DNA of 64,000 bases, from NCBI GenBank assembly GCA_031553775.1, contig JAVBLA010000025.1:1-64000 (forward strand), in the 5' to 3' direction. Position 1 is the stretch's first letter. Every line of letters starts with the position of its first letter. Below the pieces are notes generated by a model. The model saw only the letters and a program-made list of their open reading frames with translations, was not told the origin of the DNA and searched no databases. Below are positions 24,600-34,207 of the stretch, in pieces. The position numbers were made by a program, and so were the translations under genes. The DNA comes from JAISFI01 sp031553775. Lineage in GTDB: Bacteria > Bacteroidota > Bacteroidia > Bacteroidales > Azobacteroidaceae.

Positions 24600-25099
24600 T
24601 GGAAATTGATCTGCAGACCAAAGTAGGTGCTCTTCTAGAGGCTTATCCGGAGTTAGAAAAAACATTACTGGAGTTATCGCCCGCTTTTGCCAAGTTACGG
24701 AACCCGGTCTTACGGCGTACGGTAGCTAAAGTTGCCACCTTGCGACAAGCTGCCGGAATTGCGGGCATATCCCCGGCAGAAATGGTAAGTACATTGCGCC
24801 GGGTGGCGGGACTGGCTACTGTAGAGATTTATACGGATAAAAATACTTGCGAAGAAGACGAAGAAACTCCGGAATGGTTTGATGAAACAAAAATTACCAT
24901 CCGGTTTGACGCTACGCCCGTTATCGATTCGGGACAAAGTCCGATGCAGGAAATTATCCGTTTAGCCAATCACTTGAAAGAGGGTGAAATTATGGAACTG
25001 ACTGCTCCTTTTAAGCCTGTGCCCGTGATTGATTTGTTGAAGGGTAAGGGGTTCGGAGTTTGGTATGGTGGTGAAAAGAGTTATATTGTTCTTTTTTAG
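24599..25099 (+). CDS. DUF1858-DUF2249 protein
   Basis: A 166-residue protein: the N-terminal half is a DUF1858-like helical domain (LLEAYPELEKTLLELSPAFAKL, family of putative hybrid-cluster-associated domains), the C-terminal half a DUF2249-like beta-alpha domain (IRFDATPVIDSGQSPMQEII to the end). A GTG at 24596 could also start it, but the ATG at 24599 overlapping the previous stop is preferred. DUF1858 and DUF2249 domains recur next to hemerythrin, Hcp and nitrite genes. Last gene of the plus-strand operon; function unproven. Confidence 0.78.
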   Translation: MEIDLQTKVGALLEAYPELEKTLLELSPAFAKLRNPVLRRTVAKVATLRQAAGIAGISPAEMVSTLRRVAGLATVEIYTDKNTCEEDEETPEWFDETKITIRFDATPVIDSGQSPMQEIIRLANHLKEGEIMELTAPFKPVPVIDLLKGKGFGVWYGGEKSYIVLF

Positions 25100-25115
25100 T
25101 TTCAGCCGATTTATT

Positions 25116-25155
25116 AAAAAAATATGAGGGTAAATCTCAAATGGAAATACCCTCA
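25116..25155 (-). terminator. Terminator of the 1983-residue LRR gene
   Basis: TGAGGGTA (25125-25132) and TACCCTCA (25148-25155) form an 8-bp stem; read on the minus strand the hairpin is followed by TATTTTTTT. It lies 16 bp past the minus-strand gene's stop codon and could also slow transcription from the plus-strand operon. Confidence 0.65.
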
Positions 25156-25170
25156 CAAAAACTGTAAGCA

Positions 25171-28100
25171 TTATTTTTTTATCACCTTGTATGCTTTCCC
25201 ATTGACTTGTATAAAATAGATTCCATTTTGTAAATCGCTCATTTTTATCGAAAAGCGAGTTCCTTCATCATCAATGTTTACAGGCATTTTTTGTCCATAT
25301 AAATTAAAAACAGCAATATTATTCAGCTCAACCGAAGGAAGTCCTACCCAAACTTTATTAGTAGTGGGATTCGGATAAATACTTACCCTCAATTCGTGTG
25401 TAGCTTCATCTAAACCGGTTCCGTTTAATTTTGAAACTTCGAAATATCCATAATCGTTATAACTCATCTTTCCACATTGTATGTATATCATTTCGCCTGT
25501 TTCCGCATAGAAAATATGGGGAAGATTTGCCTGGGAATAGGGTTCGACTCTCAATATCTCAGATTGCTGATGACAATCTCCTGTGGAAATTTGAAAAAAG
25601 ATACCATCAGATTCGAAAGATTTGAAACTGTATGTTCCTGTTTCCTGAACTTCAAAACGATACCAAAGTTCATTGTTATCTTCAAATGCAATTTGATGAA
25701 TGCCTTCATTTACATCAATAGCATATTGACAAAAACGATTATCACTTTTAGAATCATTTCCTTTTATCAAATCCCAGGTGTGGCAAAAATTATTTGTACT
25801 CCAAATAACATAATATGATTTGCCGGCTTCCGCATAAAATAGATCATCCATACTATTTTCATAAAATAGATTATAGCCATTTTTTCTGGAGCAAATAATC
25901 TGCATATTTTCACAAGTACCGGTAGCAATTGTTAAGTTTGAAAAATCGTCACGGGAAATTATGCTATAAATACCTGCCTGATCGATGGTCGGCGTAAATA
26001 CAAACCATGATTTAGAATGCTGATTATGGAAAGAGGGTTGTACTCCCGGTGCTATCGTTGTTGCATACTCACAAATATGATTGCTTACATTATTTTCTTT
26101 TGTCATGTCCCAGGTAAAGTAAGTTTCACCCATGTAATCACCAGATATATCTTGCCATTCGATATAATAATTATTTCCGGATTTAGCATAAAAATAGATT
26201 TCTCCATTTCCTTGATCCATGAAGTTCAATTGATCGCAATCTCCAGAGTAAATATTTACCATTTTTTCAGAAAATGTTGTCTGTATTTTATAAATTCCCT
26301 CCATCTCCTGGAGTGGAGTAAATTTGAAAAAGTTACTTCTTTTTGTTTCTGCAGAAATGTTCTTTCCCGGATTAACAACTGTTGCAGACTGGCAAAATGC
26401 ATTAAGCTTGTATGAAAAAGTCTGGAGTTTACAGACTGAACTAACTTTGTTATAACTCTCTATTAACAAATAATATTTTTCTCCGGCTTTTCCCTGGAAA
26501 AAAGTGCCTTCAGATAGCCATTTGGCAATATTGGTATTAGAATTATAATTTTCATAGACATTCACGGATATGTTATCTGAAGTTTGGATACAGTATTGAT
26601 TATCTTGTTCACATGAGAATTCATACCAAATCATTCTACTATTATCAAAATTAGTTGTAAAAGAAACATCTGATTGGATTGGATATGCTAAACTGCGAAT
26701 TCTATTATCTGTAACATTTATTTTCTGTATACTCCAACTATACTCTTCATTACTAACATTGCTTTGCCAACAGATATAAAATATTTCTCCTTGTTCTGCA
26801 TAAAAACCATTTTCGTAATACGCAGAATTCAAATATTCACAAGAAGGTAAAGTATTTCCGGTGCTATACAATTCAAAATAGGATGAAATATCGTTTCTGT
26901 TTTTATCGATTGAATAAAATCCGGCTTTTGGAGATGTGAATTTGAACCAGTTATATCTACTGTTCTGGTGATTACCTGCAATATTTCGTCCAACGGTAAC
27001 ATCAGTTGCTTTCTGGCAAGAACGGTTATCGTTGATATTTGTTTCGATCAGGCTCCACGTGAAATCGAAAGTTATATTACTCCAATGTATCTCATATTCT
27101 TTTCCGGTTTCTGCATAAAAAACCGCAGGTTCATTTCCAAATAAATAAGTTGCAATATTTTTTTGTTGGGAAGAATTATTGACAGATACAACACTTGCTT
27201 TTCCATTCATAATAGAAGAACTACTTGCAATCGAATAATATGCATTATATCTGGGGATAAACCGATAGACTATTTCATTATAAAGACCTTTAGTTGTCGC
27301 CTGAATATTGCCATTCGGTTGAATGACTATCGGATTTTCATAAAGTCCTTTTTCTGAGATTTCTGATTTTATTAAACTCCACAAAGGGACATCTACACAT
27401 TCAATAACATAAGTTTTTCCTGATTTTGCATAAAAAAGAATACTTGGAACAGACTTAGTCGCGCTCTGATATCTATAACTGATAAAATCCGAAACATCTT
27501 CTTTTTGTAGAGGTTCCACATTTACAGAAGGGTAGGGAGAGTTAGTTTCTAATCCATGCGCATAATAATAGCCTTCCTGATTAGCTGTGGGCCTGAAATA
27601 ATAGTATGTACGGGATAAATTGTTTGAAACAGATATATTGGTACGTGGAGTAATTTCAATACCTGATTCTTTGATGGTTCCCACAGGGTTTTCTTCTTTT
27701 TTCAATGTCCATGAGTAAGATAAATTCGGCACTAAGTATCCTTTTTCAGAAACTTTCCATTTGATATAATATTTCTTCCCGGCTTCTCCCCAAAATACGA
27801 TAAAATTACTTTGATTAGTATATCTGTTAATACTGATATGCTCCTGAAGGGCGGAAAGATTGTCACAAGTACCCTGGATGACCTCCGCATATGCATAATT
27901 TTCTATATCGGAATAATTGTCAATACTATAATAACCGGTTGTTACAGGGGTAAAAGCATACCAAAATTCATCTGACTTTTTATGATCTATATTGGATATT
28001 GTTCCAGAAATAATTGTTTTAGCTGTCTGGCAACTTAATCCTTCCGGATTGCTTACTTTTACCAATGATATTTGAACATTTACATTGTATGCCCAAATCT

Positions 28101-31100
28101 CAAAAAAATAATCTACACTTTCTTCTGCATAAAATGTTGCGATAGGAAGTTCTTTTAACTCTATAGTTCCAGGTTCATAAGGATTATAATATACATTTGA
28201 AAGCAAATTCTTACAAATACAGTTTCCTGTATAGATATTGGTTGTCAAATTATAGTACTGATCCTTACTTGCATATTGTTTAACAATAATCTGATACACG
28301 CCGGAGCCTTGTACAGGTGTAGAAAAACGGTACCATTCTTTACCGGAGGCAGTATAAATCGTACCTATTTGCAAAAGTGTTGCTTTTTCGCAAGGATTAT
28401 CAATGATTCCTGTATTTTCTTCCATGATGTTAAATCCACTCCATGGCTCTGTTGACTGGTAAATCGCTTTTTTGCCAAAGGGAATATGGAGATTTACACT
28501 TGATACTTCCACGTTAAGAAAAATGCCGCTGCCGTAAGTAACAATGCCTGGATCTGCCCATTCCACTATTATGTCAGTTAAATTAGTGCAATTATTAAAT
28601 GCTTCATGATCAATATTTTTAACATTCTGAGGTATGCTTACTGAAGTTAAACTATAACTGTTGGCAAAAGCCATATAATTAATATTTTCCAATTGGCAAT
28701 CTGCTTCAGTAGTCAGAGCATTTAGATGACTGCAACCATAAAAAGCATTGTTTGAAATACTTATAACACTTTTAGGAATAGCGAATGATGTGCGTAAGTT
28801 TCCAACAGGATATGCAAGTAAAGTAGTTTTATTTTTATTGTATAATACTCCATTTTCTGATAAGTAGTTCTGATTACCGGACATTACGGAGATATCCGTT
28901 AAACTTAAACAACCGGAAAAAGCTTCTCTACCGATGCTTGTAACTCCACTTGGAATAGTAATGGAATGGAGGCTTTCACACTCTAAAAAAGCAGAAGATT
29001 CAATGGTTTGAAGCTGACTTTCTTCTTCAAAAATAATGGAAGATAAACTTGAGCAACGATAGAAAGCTGCTACACTAATCGCTGTTACTCCGCTTGGAAT
29101 CCTGATAGATTTCAAGTTTTTACACTCATAAAATGCATATTTGGGAATGGAAATTAGTTTGCTTCCATATTCAAATAAGATTTCTTCTAATTGCGTACAA
29201 TTAGAAAAAGCATCAATAACTTTAACGCCTTGAGGTATAGTAACAGACGTTAAACTTGAACAAGAATCGAATGCACCTGACCCTAAACTTGTTAATTGAC
29301 TGTTCCCGCTAAAGCTTACAGTCGCTAATCCGCTACAATATTTAAAAGAAGAATTAGCTATACTAATAACACTACTTGGAATTGAGATAGAGGTAAGAGC
29401 GATACAATTAAGAAACGCAGACGATCCGATACTGGTTAATTGACTACCTTGTTCAAAAGTTATATTAATTAATCTGTCACAGCCACTGAATGCAATTTTT
29501 CCAATGCCGGTAATTTCTTTTTGTATGATTAGACTTGTAATTTCATCCCGATTGGCAGCCCAAGGTTGTTCATTAATATTAGTGAAATCCGGAATATTTC
29601 CTGTTCCGCTGATAGTAAGTATTCCCTTTTTTAGTAGCCAATAAGCTCCACTACTACCTATCTGTTTAGGATTCTCAGGGTATGCGGCATCGATAATATC
29701 AAAATCCTTCCAAACATCTAATGCCAGGTATTCCGGCTTTTTCCCATCAGGAACATATAATTTTGTATTTGTTGAATAAGGGAAAATACTGCTTCCGTAA
29801 GTAACATTTTGAGGATTTGTCCATTCTACTGTGATATCGGTTATTTTTCCTCCTGTGTTAAACGCATAATCTTTTATGTTGGATACACTACCAGGGATGG
29901 AAAGATTTGCTAAATCAAGACACATAAAAAATGCATATCCTCCTATACTTTGTAATTGGCTCCCTTGTTCAAAATTAACGGTTGTCAATTTAGTGCATTG
30001 TTGAAAAGAAAAATCACCAATATTTGTAATCTCCTTTTGTATAAAAAGACTTCTTATTTGCGATCTTTTTGTTTCCCAAGGTTGTTCCATCGACATTGGG
30101 TGAAAATCGGGTATAGCTCCTGTTCCACTGATCGTAAGTACTCCCTTTTTCAACAACCAATAAGTATCACTATTTCCTATTTGAGCAGGAACATCCGGAA
30201 TAGCAGGGTCGATAATATCAAAGTCTTTCCATGTATCGACTGCCAGATATGCTGATTTTTTTCCTGCAGGAACATTTAAACCTATGCTGCTGACATTCGT
30301 AAAAATATCATTGCCATAAAGTATGTTTTGCGGGTTATCCCAGAATACCGTGACATCCGTTAACTTTCCACACATACTAAAAGCATAATCTCCAATACTG
30401 GTAACACTATTTGGAATAGTAAAAGAAGCTAGGTTATTAGATAAAGAAAAAGCGTTAGCCCCAATATTTTGCAGTTGACAAACAGGTTCAAAATTTATAC
30501 TGGCTAATTGCCGGTTTCCAATAAAGGCATAATTTTCAATGCTAGTTACAGTATTGGGAAAAGTGAAAGATGTTCGCGAATTACCACCTGGATATGATAT
30601 CAAAGTAGTTTTATTCTTATTGTATAATACACCATTGTCCGAACAATAGGTGGTATTTCCAGGTTCAACAGTAATTTCAATCAAATTTTCACATAAGGAG
30701 AAAGGGTTTTCTCCTAAAGATGTAACACCGTTTGGAATTGTAAACGACAATAAGTTTTTACATCCACCAAAAGCAAGGTTCCCGATACTTTCTAATTTGC
30801 AATCTTCCTCAAATTTCACATCAACCAATTGTTCACACATGGCAAAAGCACCGGTTCCGATTCCGGTAATTCTGCTTTGTATTATTATCTTTTTGATAGA
30901 TTCTAAATTTGAGCTCCAGGGTTGTCCTGAAAATTCATTAAAATCAGGTATATCTCCTGTTCCACTAATTATAAGTGTGCCTGCATTATCATATTCCCAA
31001 TAAGTATCCGATGTTCCTATCCTTTGTGCACTTGTCATTTCGACATAGTTTTTATGCACCTGAGCGTCAATAGCACTGTATGCTAATAGTGATAATAAGA

Positions 31101-31122
31101 TTGAAAATAAGTACCTTTTCAT
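25171..31122 (-). CDS. BspA-like leucine-rich repeat surface protein with T9SS sorting domain
   Basis: A 1983-residue exported protein. Signal peptide (LFSILLSLLAYSAIDAQ). Residues about 30-900 hold BspA/LRR_5 (Treponema-type) leucine-rich repeats with the CxxLxxITIPxxVTSIGxxAF pattern, in three blocks each opened by a module with TYW...LxISGTGxIPDF...PW (about 30, 314 and 487). Residues about 907-1905 are roughly ten copies of an 80-110-residue module with ExxWFxFTPxxxGxYSI and a later FYAExGxxYYIxW, resembling pre-peptidase C-terminal beta domains. Residues about 1912-1983 are a T9SS type A sorting domain (VSIYPNPTTN, LQNGIYFI). BspA-like proteins bind host matrix proteins and other bacteria; the ligand here is unknown. 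Confidence 0.87.
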   Translation of the reverse strand: MKRYLFSILLSLLAYSAIDAQVHKNYVEMTSAQRIGTSDTYWEYDNAGTLIISGTGDIPDFNEFSGQPWSSNLESIKKIIIQSRITGIGTGAFAMCEQLVDVKFEEDCKLESIGNLAFGGCKNLLSFTIPNGVTSLGENPFSLCENLIEITVEPGNTTYCSDNGVLYNKNKTTLISYPGGNSRTSFTFPNTVTSIENYAFIGNRQLASINFEPVCQLQNIGANAFSLSNNLASFTIPNSVTSIGDYAFSMCGKLTDVTVFWDNPQNILYGNDIFTNVSSIGLNVPAGKKSAYLAVDTWKDFDIIDPAIPDVPAQIGNSDTYWLLKKGVLTISGTGAIPDFHPMSMEQPWETKRSQIRSLFIQKEITNIGDFSFQQCTKLTTVNFEQGSQLQSIGGYAFFMCLDLANLSIPGSVSNIKDYAFNTGGKITDITVEWTNPQNVTYGSSIFPYSTNTKLYVPDGKKPEYLALDVWKDFDIIDAAYPENPKQIGSSGAYWLLKKGILTISGTGNIPDFTNINEQPWAANRDEITSLIIQKEITGIGKIAFSGCDRLINITFEQGSQLTSIGSSAFLNCIALTSISIPSSVISIANSSFKYCSGLATVSFSGNSQLTSLGSGAFDSCSSLTSVTIPQGVKVIDAFSNCTQLEEILFEYGSKLISIPKYAFYECKNLKSIRIPSGVTAISVAAFYRCSSLSSIIFEEESQLQTIESSAFLECESLHSITIPSGVTSIGREAFSGCLSLTDISVMSGNQNYLSENGVLYNKNKTTLLAYPVGNLRTSFAIPKSVISISNNAFYGCSHLNALTTEADCQLENINYMAFANSYSLTSVSIPQNVKNIDHEAFNNCTNLTDIIVEWADPGIVTYGSGIFLNVEVSSVNLHIPFGKKAIYQSTEPWSGFNIMEENTGIIDNPCEKATLLQIGTIYTASGKEWYRFSTPVQGSGVYQIIVKQYASKDQYYNLTTNIYTGNCICKNLLSNVYYNPYEPGTIELKELPIATFYAEESVDYFFEIWAYNVNVQISLVKVSNPEGLSCQTAKTIISGTISNIDHKKSDEFWYAFTPVTTGYYSIDNYSDIENYAYAEVIQGTCDNLSALQEHISINRYTNQSNFIVFWGEAGKKYYIKWKVSEKGYLVPNLSYSWTLKKEENPVGTIKESGIEITPRTNISVSNNLSRTYYYFRPTANQEGYYYAHGLETNSPYPSVNVEPLQKEDVSDFISYRYQSATKSVPSILFYAKSGKTYVIECVDVPLWSLIKSEISEKGLYENPIVIQPNGNIQATTKGLYNEIVYRFIPRYNAYYSIASSSSIMNGKASVVSVNNSSQQKNIATYLFGNEPAVFYAETGKEYEIHWSNITFDFTWSLIETNINDNRSCQKATDVTVGRNIAGNHQNSRYNWFKFTSPKAGFYSIDKNRNDISSYFELYSTGNTLPSCEYLNSAYYENGFYAEQGEIFYICWQSNVSNEEYSWSIQKINVTDNRIRSLAYPIQSDVSFTTNFDNSRMIWYEFSCEQDNQYCIQTSDNISVNVYENYNSNTNIAKWLSEGTFFQGKAGEKYYLLIESYNKVSSVCKLQTFSYKLNAFCQSATVVNPGKNISAETKRSNFFKFTPLQEMEGIYKIQTTFSEKMVNIYSGDCDQLNFMDQGNGEIYFYAKSGNNYYIEWQDISGDYMGETYFTWDMTKENNVSNHICEYATTIAPGVQPSFHNQHSKSWFVFTPTIDQAGIYSIISRDDFSNLTIATGTCENMQIICSRKNGYNLFYENSMDDLFYAEAGKSYYVIWSTNNFCHTWDLIKGNDSKSDNRFCQYAIDVNEGIHQIAFEDNNELWYRFEVQETGTYSFKSFESDGIFFQISTGDCHQQSEILRVEPYSQANLPHIFYAETGEMIYIQCGKMSYNDYGYFEVSKLNGTGLDEATHELRVSIYPNPTTNKVWVGLPSVELNNIAVFNLYGQKMPVNIDDEGTRFSIKMSDLQNGIYFIQVNGKAYKVIKK

Positions 31123-31207
31123 TCGTTTATTTTTTATATTTTTATTCTATCTATTTGTGATAATTTACATTTGGCGTACCATTATTGGGGGCTACTTCGG
31201 ATAAATC

Positions 31208-33202
31208 TTATTCTTTTTCCATCCCAACAACCAACACCGGATACCCCCCATTGATATTATTTACATCTTTTATCCAGGAATGATCTTTTCTCCCGGCATT
31301 AAGATTTTCCACCATTTTATCACTTTTCAGCTGGGAACTACTACATGCACCTATTCTTGTGTACTGTTCAATTTCCTTCTTTTCTTCATCTGTCAGAGGC
31401 TTTACGTCAATATCAAAGTAGCAATTGGAAAAATATTCCGATTGTTTTTTTGTTCCGAACTTTTTGGTATCACCGAAGATAATATAATCGCCGTATCCTG
31501 TTCCTGCACTGTAGCAATTGATTATGGCAACATCTTTTTCATCGTAATCGATACTGCCGAGGATTCCTGCTTTTGAAACTACTCCTATGGATGAAATATC
31601 TCCCCGGTTATAGCAATCTGTAATTTTTCCTCCTTTTTCTATTTTTCCGGCAATTCCGCCACAGGCATTACTGATTAGGCCATGGGAAAGTTTTCCCTGA
31701 AAAGCGCACAAACTGATATTTCCCATATTTTTGGCACAAATACCACCTCCGGTTTTAGACAGTTTAATTGTTGCATTGGAGTAGCAAGCCAATATAAGTC
31801 CCATATTTTCGCCGGCAATACCACCGGTATGATTACCGGAGATGTTGACCTTACTGACGCAAAAACCAATTTTTCCTCTGTTATTACCGGCAATTCCTCC
31901 GGCAACATCTCCTTTGATATTACAGGATTTGTCTAAGATAATATGTGCCACACGTGATGAATCGGACAAATAACCGAATAATCCGCAAGCTGCTTTAGAC
32001 TTTCCTGCATCGAAAAACAGATTGGATATTATTTTATCTTCGCCCCAGAGTGTACCGGCAAATGAAGTTGCTTCAGAATTCCCAATGGGAATCCAACTCT
32101 TTTTCGATGCACCTCCCAGATCCAAATCGTTCATGATCCTGAAATATTTTCCTGAATAGCTGTTTCCGGCATTGACGGTTTGAGCCAGAAATGCCAGTTG
32201 CTCCGGAGTTTCAATGATATAGGGATTTTCCCTGGATCCTTCTCCCGATTGGAATAAAGAAGATGCTGTTCCGTTCCAGGACTGGGTTGCGGTTGATGAT
32301 TTATTGATCAGGTCGGGAGAGGAGAGGAGGATGGGTTTTCCCTGAGGTTTGACGGGTTGTTGTGTTTTCGTTTCAACAACCGGTTCAGGCTCATTTTCTC
32401 CATAATAAGAAATTTTTCTATTGGCAATTCGTTTATATGAATTGGGGATCGATTGTTTGATCTGTTGAGTCCAGTTGTTCAGATTATCATATTTATAAGA
32501 GATTTTCTTTGTTGACATAACCTCATCATATTCAGATTCAATTTCTTCAATGGCATCTCCCCATTCGTTATATTTATATTTAGTACAATAACCATCGCCA
32601 CAATATTGGGTTATTTGATTTTTAGCATTATAGCTAATATCGTCTCTGGCATATCCTCCCCTGAAAAGCATTCCTGTAAGGTTTCCTTTGGCATCATATT
32701 CATATTTTACCGGTTCAGAGGTCGTTTTGTTGTCATAAATATAATTCTCAGAAGCAAGCAGACCTTTGGCATTATATTTATAAATCGTTTTGCACTTTTC
32801 CCGATATTCATAACTTTCTATAAGTTTTCCACTGGCATTATATTTAAAAGTGTCTATCCGGGTGCCATAAAATTTTTCGGAATCAATCCCATCAGGAGCT
32901 AAAACGCCTCTTTTTACCAGTTGACCGTTGGAATTATAAAAACACTCAACAACACCATTCCGAATACCTTTTGCATCTTTCGATATAATCATCAGGAGCA
33001 TTCCTTTCTGATTGAATGAATAAATTACAGAACGTACTGTTTTTTCATTTCCATTAATTTCTTCTATAGTTTGTTCTATTGATTTTACCTGACCTTTAAG
33101 ATTTCTTTCTTGCAGATCGGTAGTCTTTTTTTGCGCAACCATCGGGATCAAGGTGCAAAAACACAGAAATAGAATAATTTTGATTATTTTCATACGTTTC
33201 AT
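31208..33202 (-). CDS. Exported protein combining YD-like repeats and a GLUG domain
   Basis: The frame opens at 33304, but the start at 33202 (or 33193) gives a proper signal peptide (IILFLCFCTLIPMVAQ), about 664 residues. The first half has YD/RHS-like repeats (YNAKGLLASENYIYD, YDAKGNLTG). The second half begins with a sequence pattern (NPYIIETPEQLAFL) seen at the start of GLUG proteins, then GLUG-type repeats (GGIAGNNRGKIG, GGIAGENMG). No T9SS sorting domain ends the protein; it finishes at NGGYPVLVVGMEKE. The same GLUG module is in the 2325-residue protein and in a pseudogene at 53049; the YD-like module resembles the protein at 37278. Likely periplasmic or surface, function unknown. Confidence 0.72.
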   Translation of the reverse strand: MKRMKIIKIILFLCFCTLIPMVAQKKTTDLQERNLKGQVKSIEQTIEEINGNEKTVRSVIYSFNQKGMLLMIISKDAKGIRNGVVECFYNSNGQLVKRGVLAPDGIDSEKFYGTRIDTFKYNASGKLIESYEYREKCKTIYKYNAKGLLASENYIYDNKTTSEPVKYEYDAKGNLTGMLFRGGYARDDISYNAKNQITQYCGDGYCTKYKYNEWGDAIEEIESEYDEVMSTKKISYKYDNLNNWTQQIKQSIPNSYKRIANRKISYYGENEPEPVVETKTQQPVKPQGKPILLSSPDLINKSSTATQSWNGTASSLFQSGEGSRENPYIIETPEQLAFLAQTVNAGNSYSGKYFRIMNDLDLGGASKKSWIPIGNSEATSFAGTLWGEDKIISNLFFDAGKSKAACGLFGYLSDSSRVAHIILDKSCNIKGDVAGGIAGNNRGKIGFCVSKVNISGNHTGGIAGENMGLILACYSNATIKLSKTGGGICAKNMGNISLCAFQGKLSHGLISNACGGIAGKIEKGGKITDCYNRGDISSIGVVSKAGILGSIDYDEKDVAIINCYSAGTGYGDYIIFGDTKKFGTKKQSEYFSNCYFDIDVKPLTDEEKKEIEQYTRIGACSSSQLKSDKMVENLNAGRKDHSWIKDVNNINGGYPVLVVGMEKE

Positions 33203-33280
33203 ACGTTTAGAATTGTAGCTAACATTAAATTTTTTACATATACCAGAAGCATCATACACTTTTTCAAAAAGAAGAATTAG

Positions 33281-33320
33281 AAAAGCTGCTATTCTGTATA
33301 TCACGAAAATAGCAGCTTTT
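33281..33320 (-). terminator. Terminator of the beta-barrel gene
   Basis: AAAAGCTGCTATT (33281-33293) and AATAGCAGCTTTT (33308-33320) are perfectly complementary, 13 bp, with a 14-base loop; the minus strand continues TTTTCTAATTCTTC. It lies 12 bp past the stop codon of the gene at 33332. Confidence 0.75.
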
Positions 33321-33331
33321 AACCTGATTTT

Positions 33332-34045
33332 TTAGAAGAAATAGCCTACAGAAACTTTGATGTTTCCGTTTTTCCAGTCATCCAATTTTTTCCCGTCATT
33401 TTTCCGTTCTTCTTTATTCAGCTTCATGAAGCCATAATCATAACCTAAACCGACAGAGAATTTAGAAATTTCAAGACTCAACCCGAGAGTAAGTCCCATG
33501 TCAAACCTATTAGCATCAAGTCCGGTGTAATCTCCATCTTCGTCTTTATCCCCTTTACCGAAGAAATCTGTCTCAGATTTTCCTGATTCCGTTTCGCCTT
33601 CGTATGTTTCAGTCCATTCATTCTTCATTTTTCCTCCCATTCCGTATCCGAAGTATATACCTGCTGAAGGACAAATAGAAAGCCCTTCTCCCGCATTTAT
33701 TTTGTACAGGAAAGAAACCGGTAATTGAAGATAGGACGGATTAAAAGAAGATTCGTCTTTTGAGGTATATCCATCTTCAGAATATTCCCATTTGATTTTT
33801 GTTCCCAGCGTGGAATAATACAAACCCGTTTCAACGCCCATTTGAGGAGCAAACATGTATTGAGCTGCAACTCCGATATTGAATCCCGGTTTGTAGTTGA
33901 CTTTGGCATCATCATCACCATCGGCTATACCCATGATGGTTGAAGCGTTAAAACCTGCTTTTACTCCATACCTCAATTGTGCATTAGCACCCAGACTTAT
34001 TCCGGCTAATAAACATACAATAAAAATTTGTTTTAAATTTTTCAT
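33332..34045 (-). CDS. PorT-family outer-membrane beta-barrel protein
   Basis: A 237-residue protein with a signal peptide (IFIVCLLAGISLGANAQ) and alternating beta-strands with aromatic ends, matching the PorT/OMP_b-brl_2 family: LRYGVKAGFNAS at the start, GVETGLYYS, LQLPVSFLYK, PSAGIYFGYG and a last strand IKVSVGYFF ending in Phe, the usual beta-barrel signal. Small barrels of this kind are abundant in Bacteroidetes and mostly uncharacterised; PorT itself is a T9SS component, but similarity to it is general. It stands alone, with its own terminator. Confidence 0.85.
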   Translation of the reverse strand: MKNLKQIFIVCLLAGISLGANAQLRYGVKAGFNASTIMGIADGDDDAKVNYKPGFNIGVAAQYMFAPQMGVETGLYYSTLGTKIKWEYSEDGYTSKDESSFNPSYLQLPVSFLYKINAGEGLSICPSAGIYFGYGMGGKMKNEWTETYEGETESGKSETDFFGKGDKDEDGDYTGLDANRFDMGLTLGLSLEISKFSVGLGYDYGFMKLNKEERKNDGKKLDDWKNGNIKVSVGYFF

Positions 34046-34207
34046 TTTAATAATAACTTAATTTTCTCCTACTCTGTTTTTGGTTTTTCGGATTTCACCA
34101 TTTATTTTCTTAGCATGTTACTCATGTTTTTTATGGTTTTTGCCATATGCATTAAAAAAAATATGTTTTACTTGTTCCGGACTCATATTTTCATATTTTT
34201 CAATTTT

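Noticed and set aside
34046..34207. Open frame on the plus strand around 34080-34262
   Set aside because: Very Phe/Tyr-rich product from AT-rich intergenic DNA overlapping the end of a real gene; not coding.
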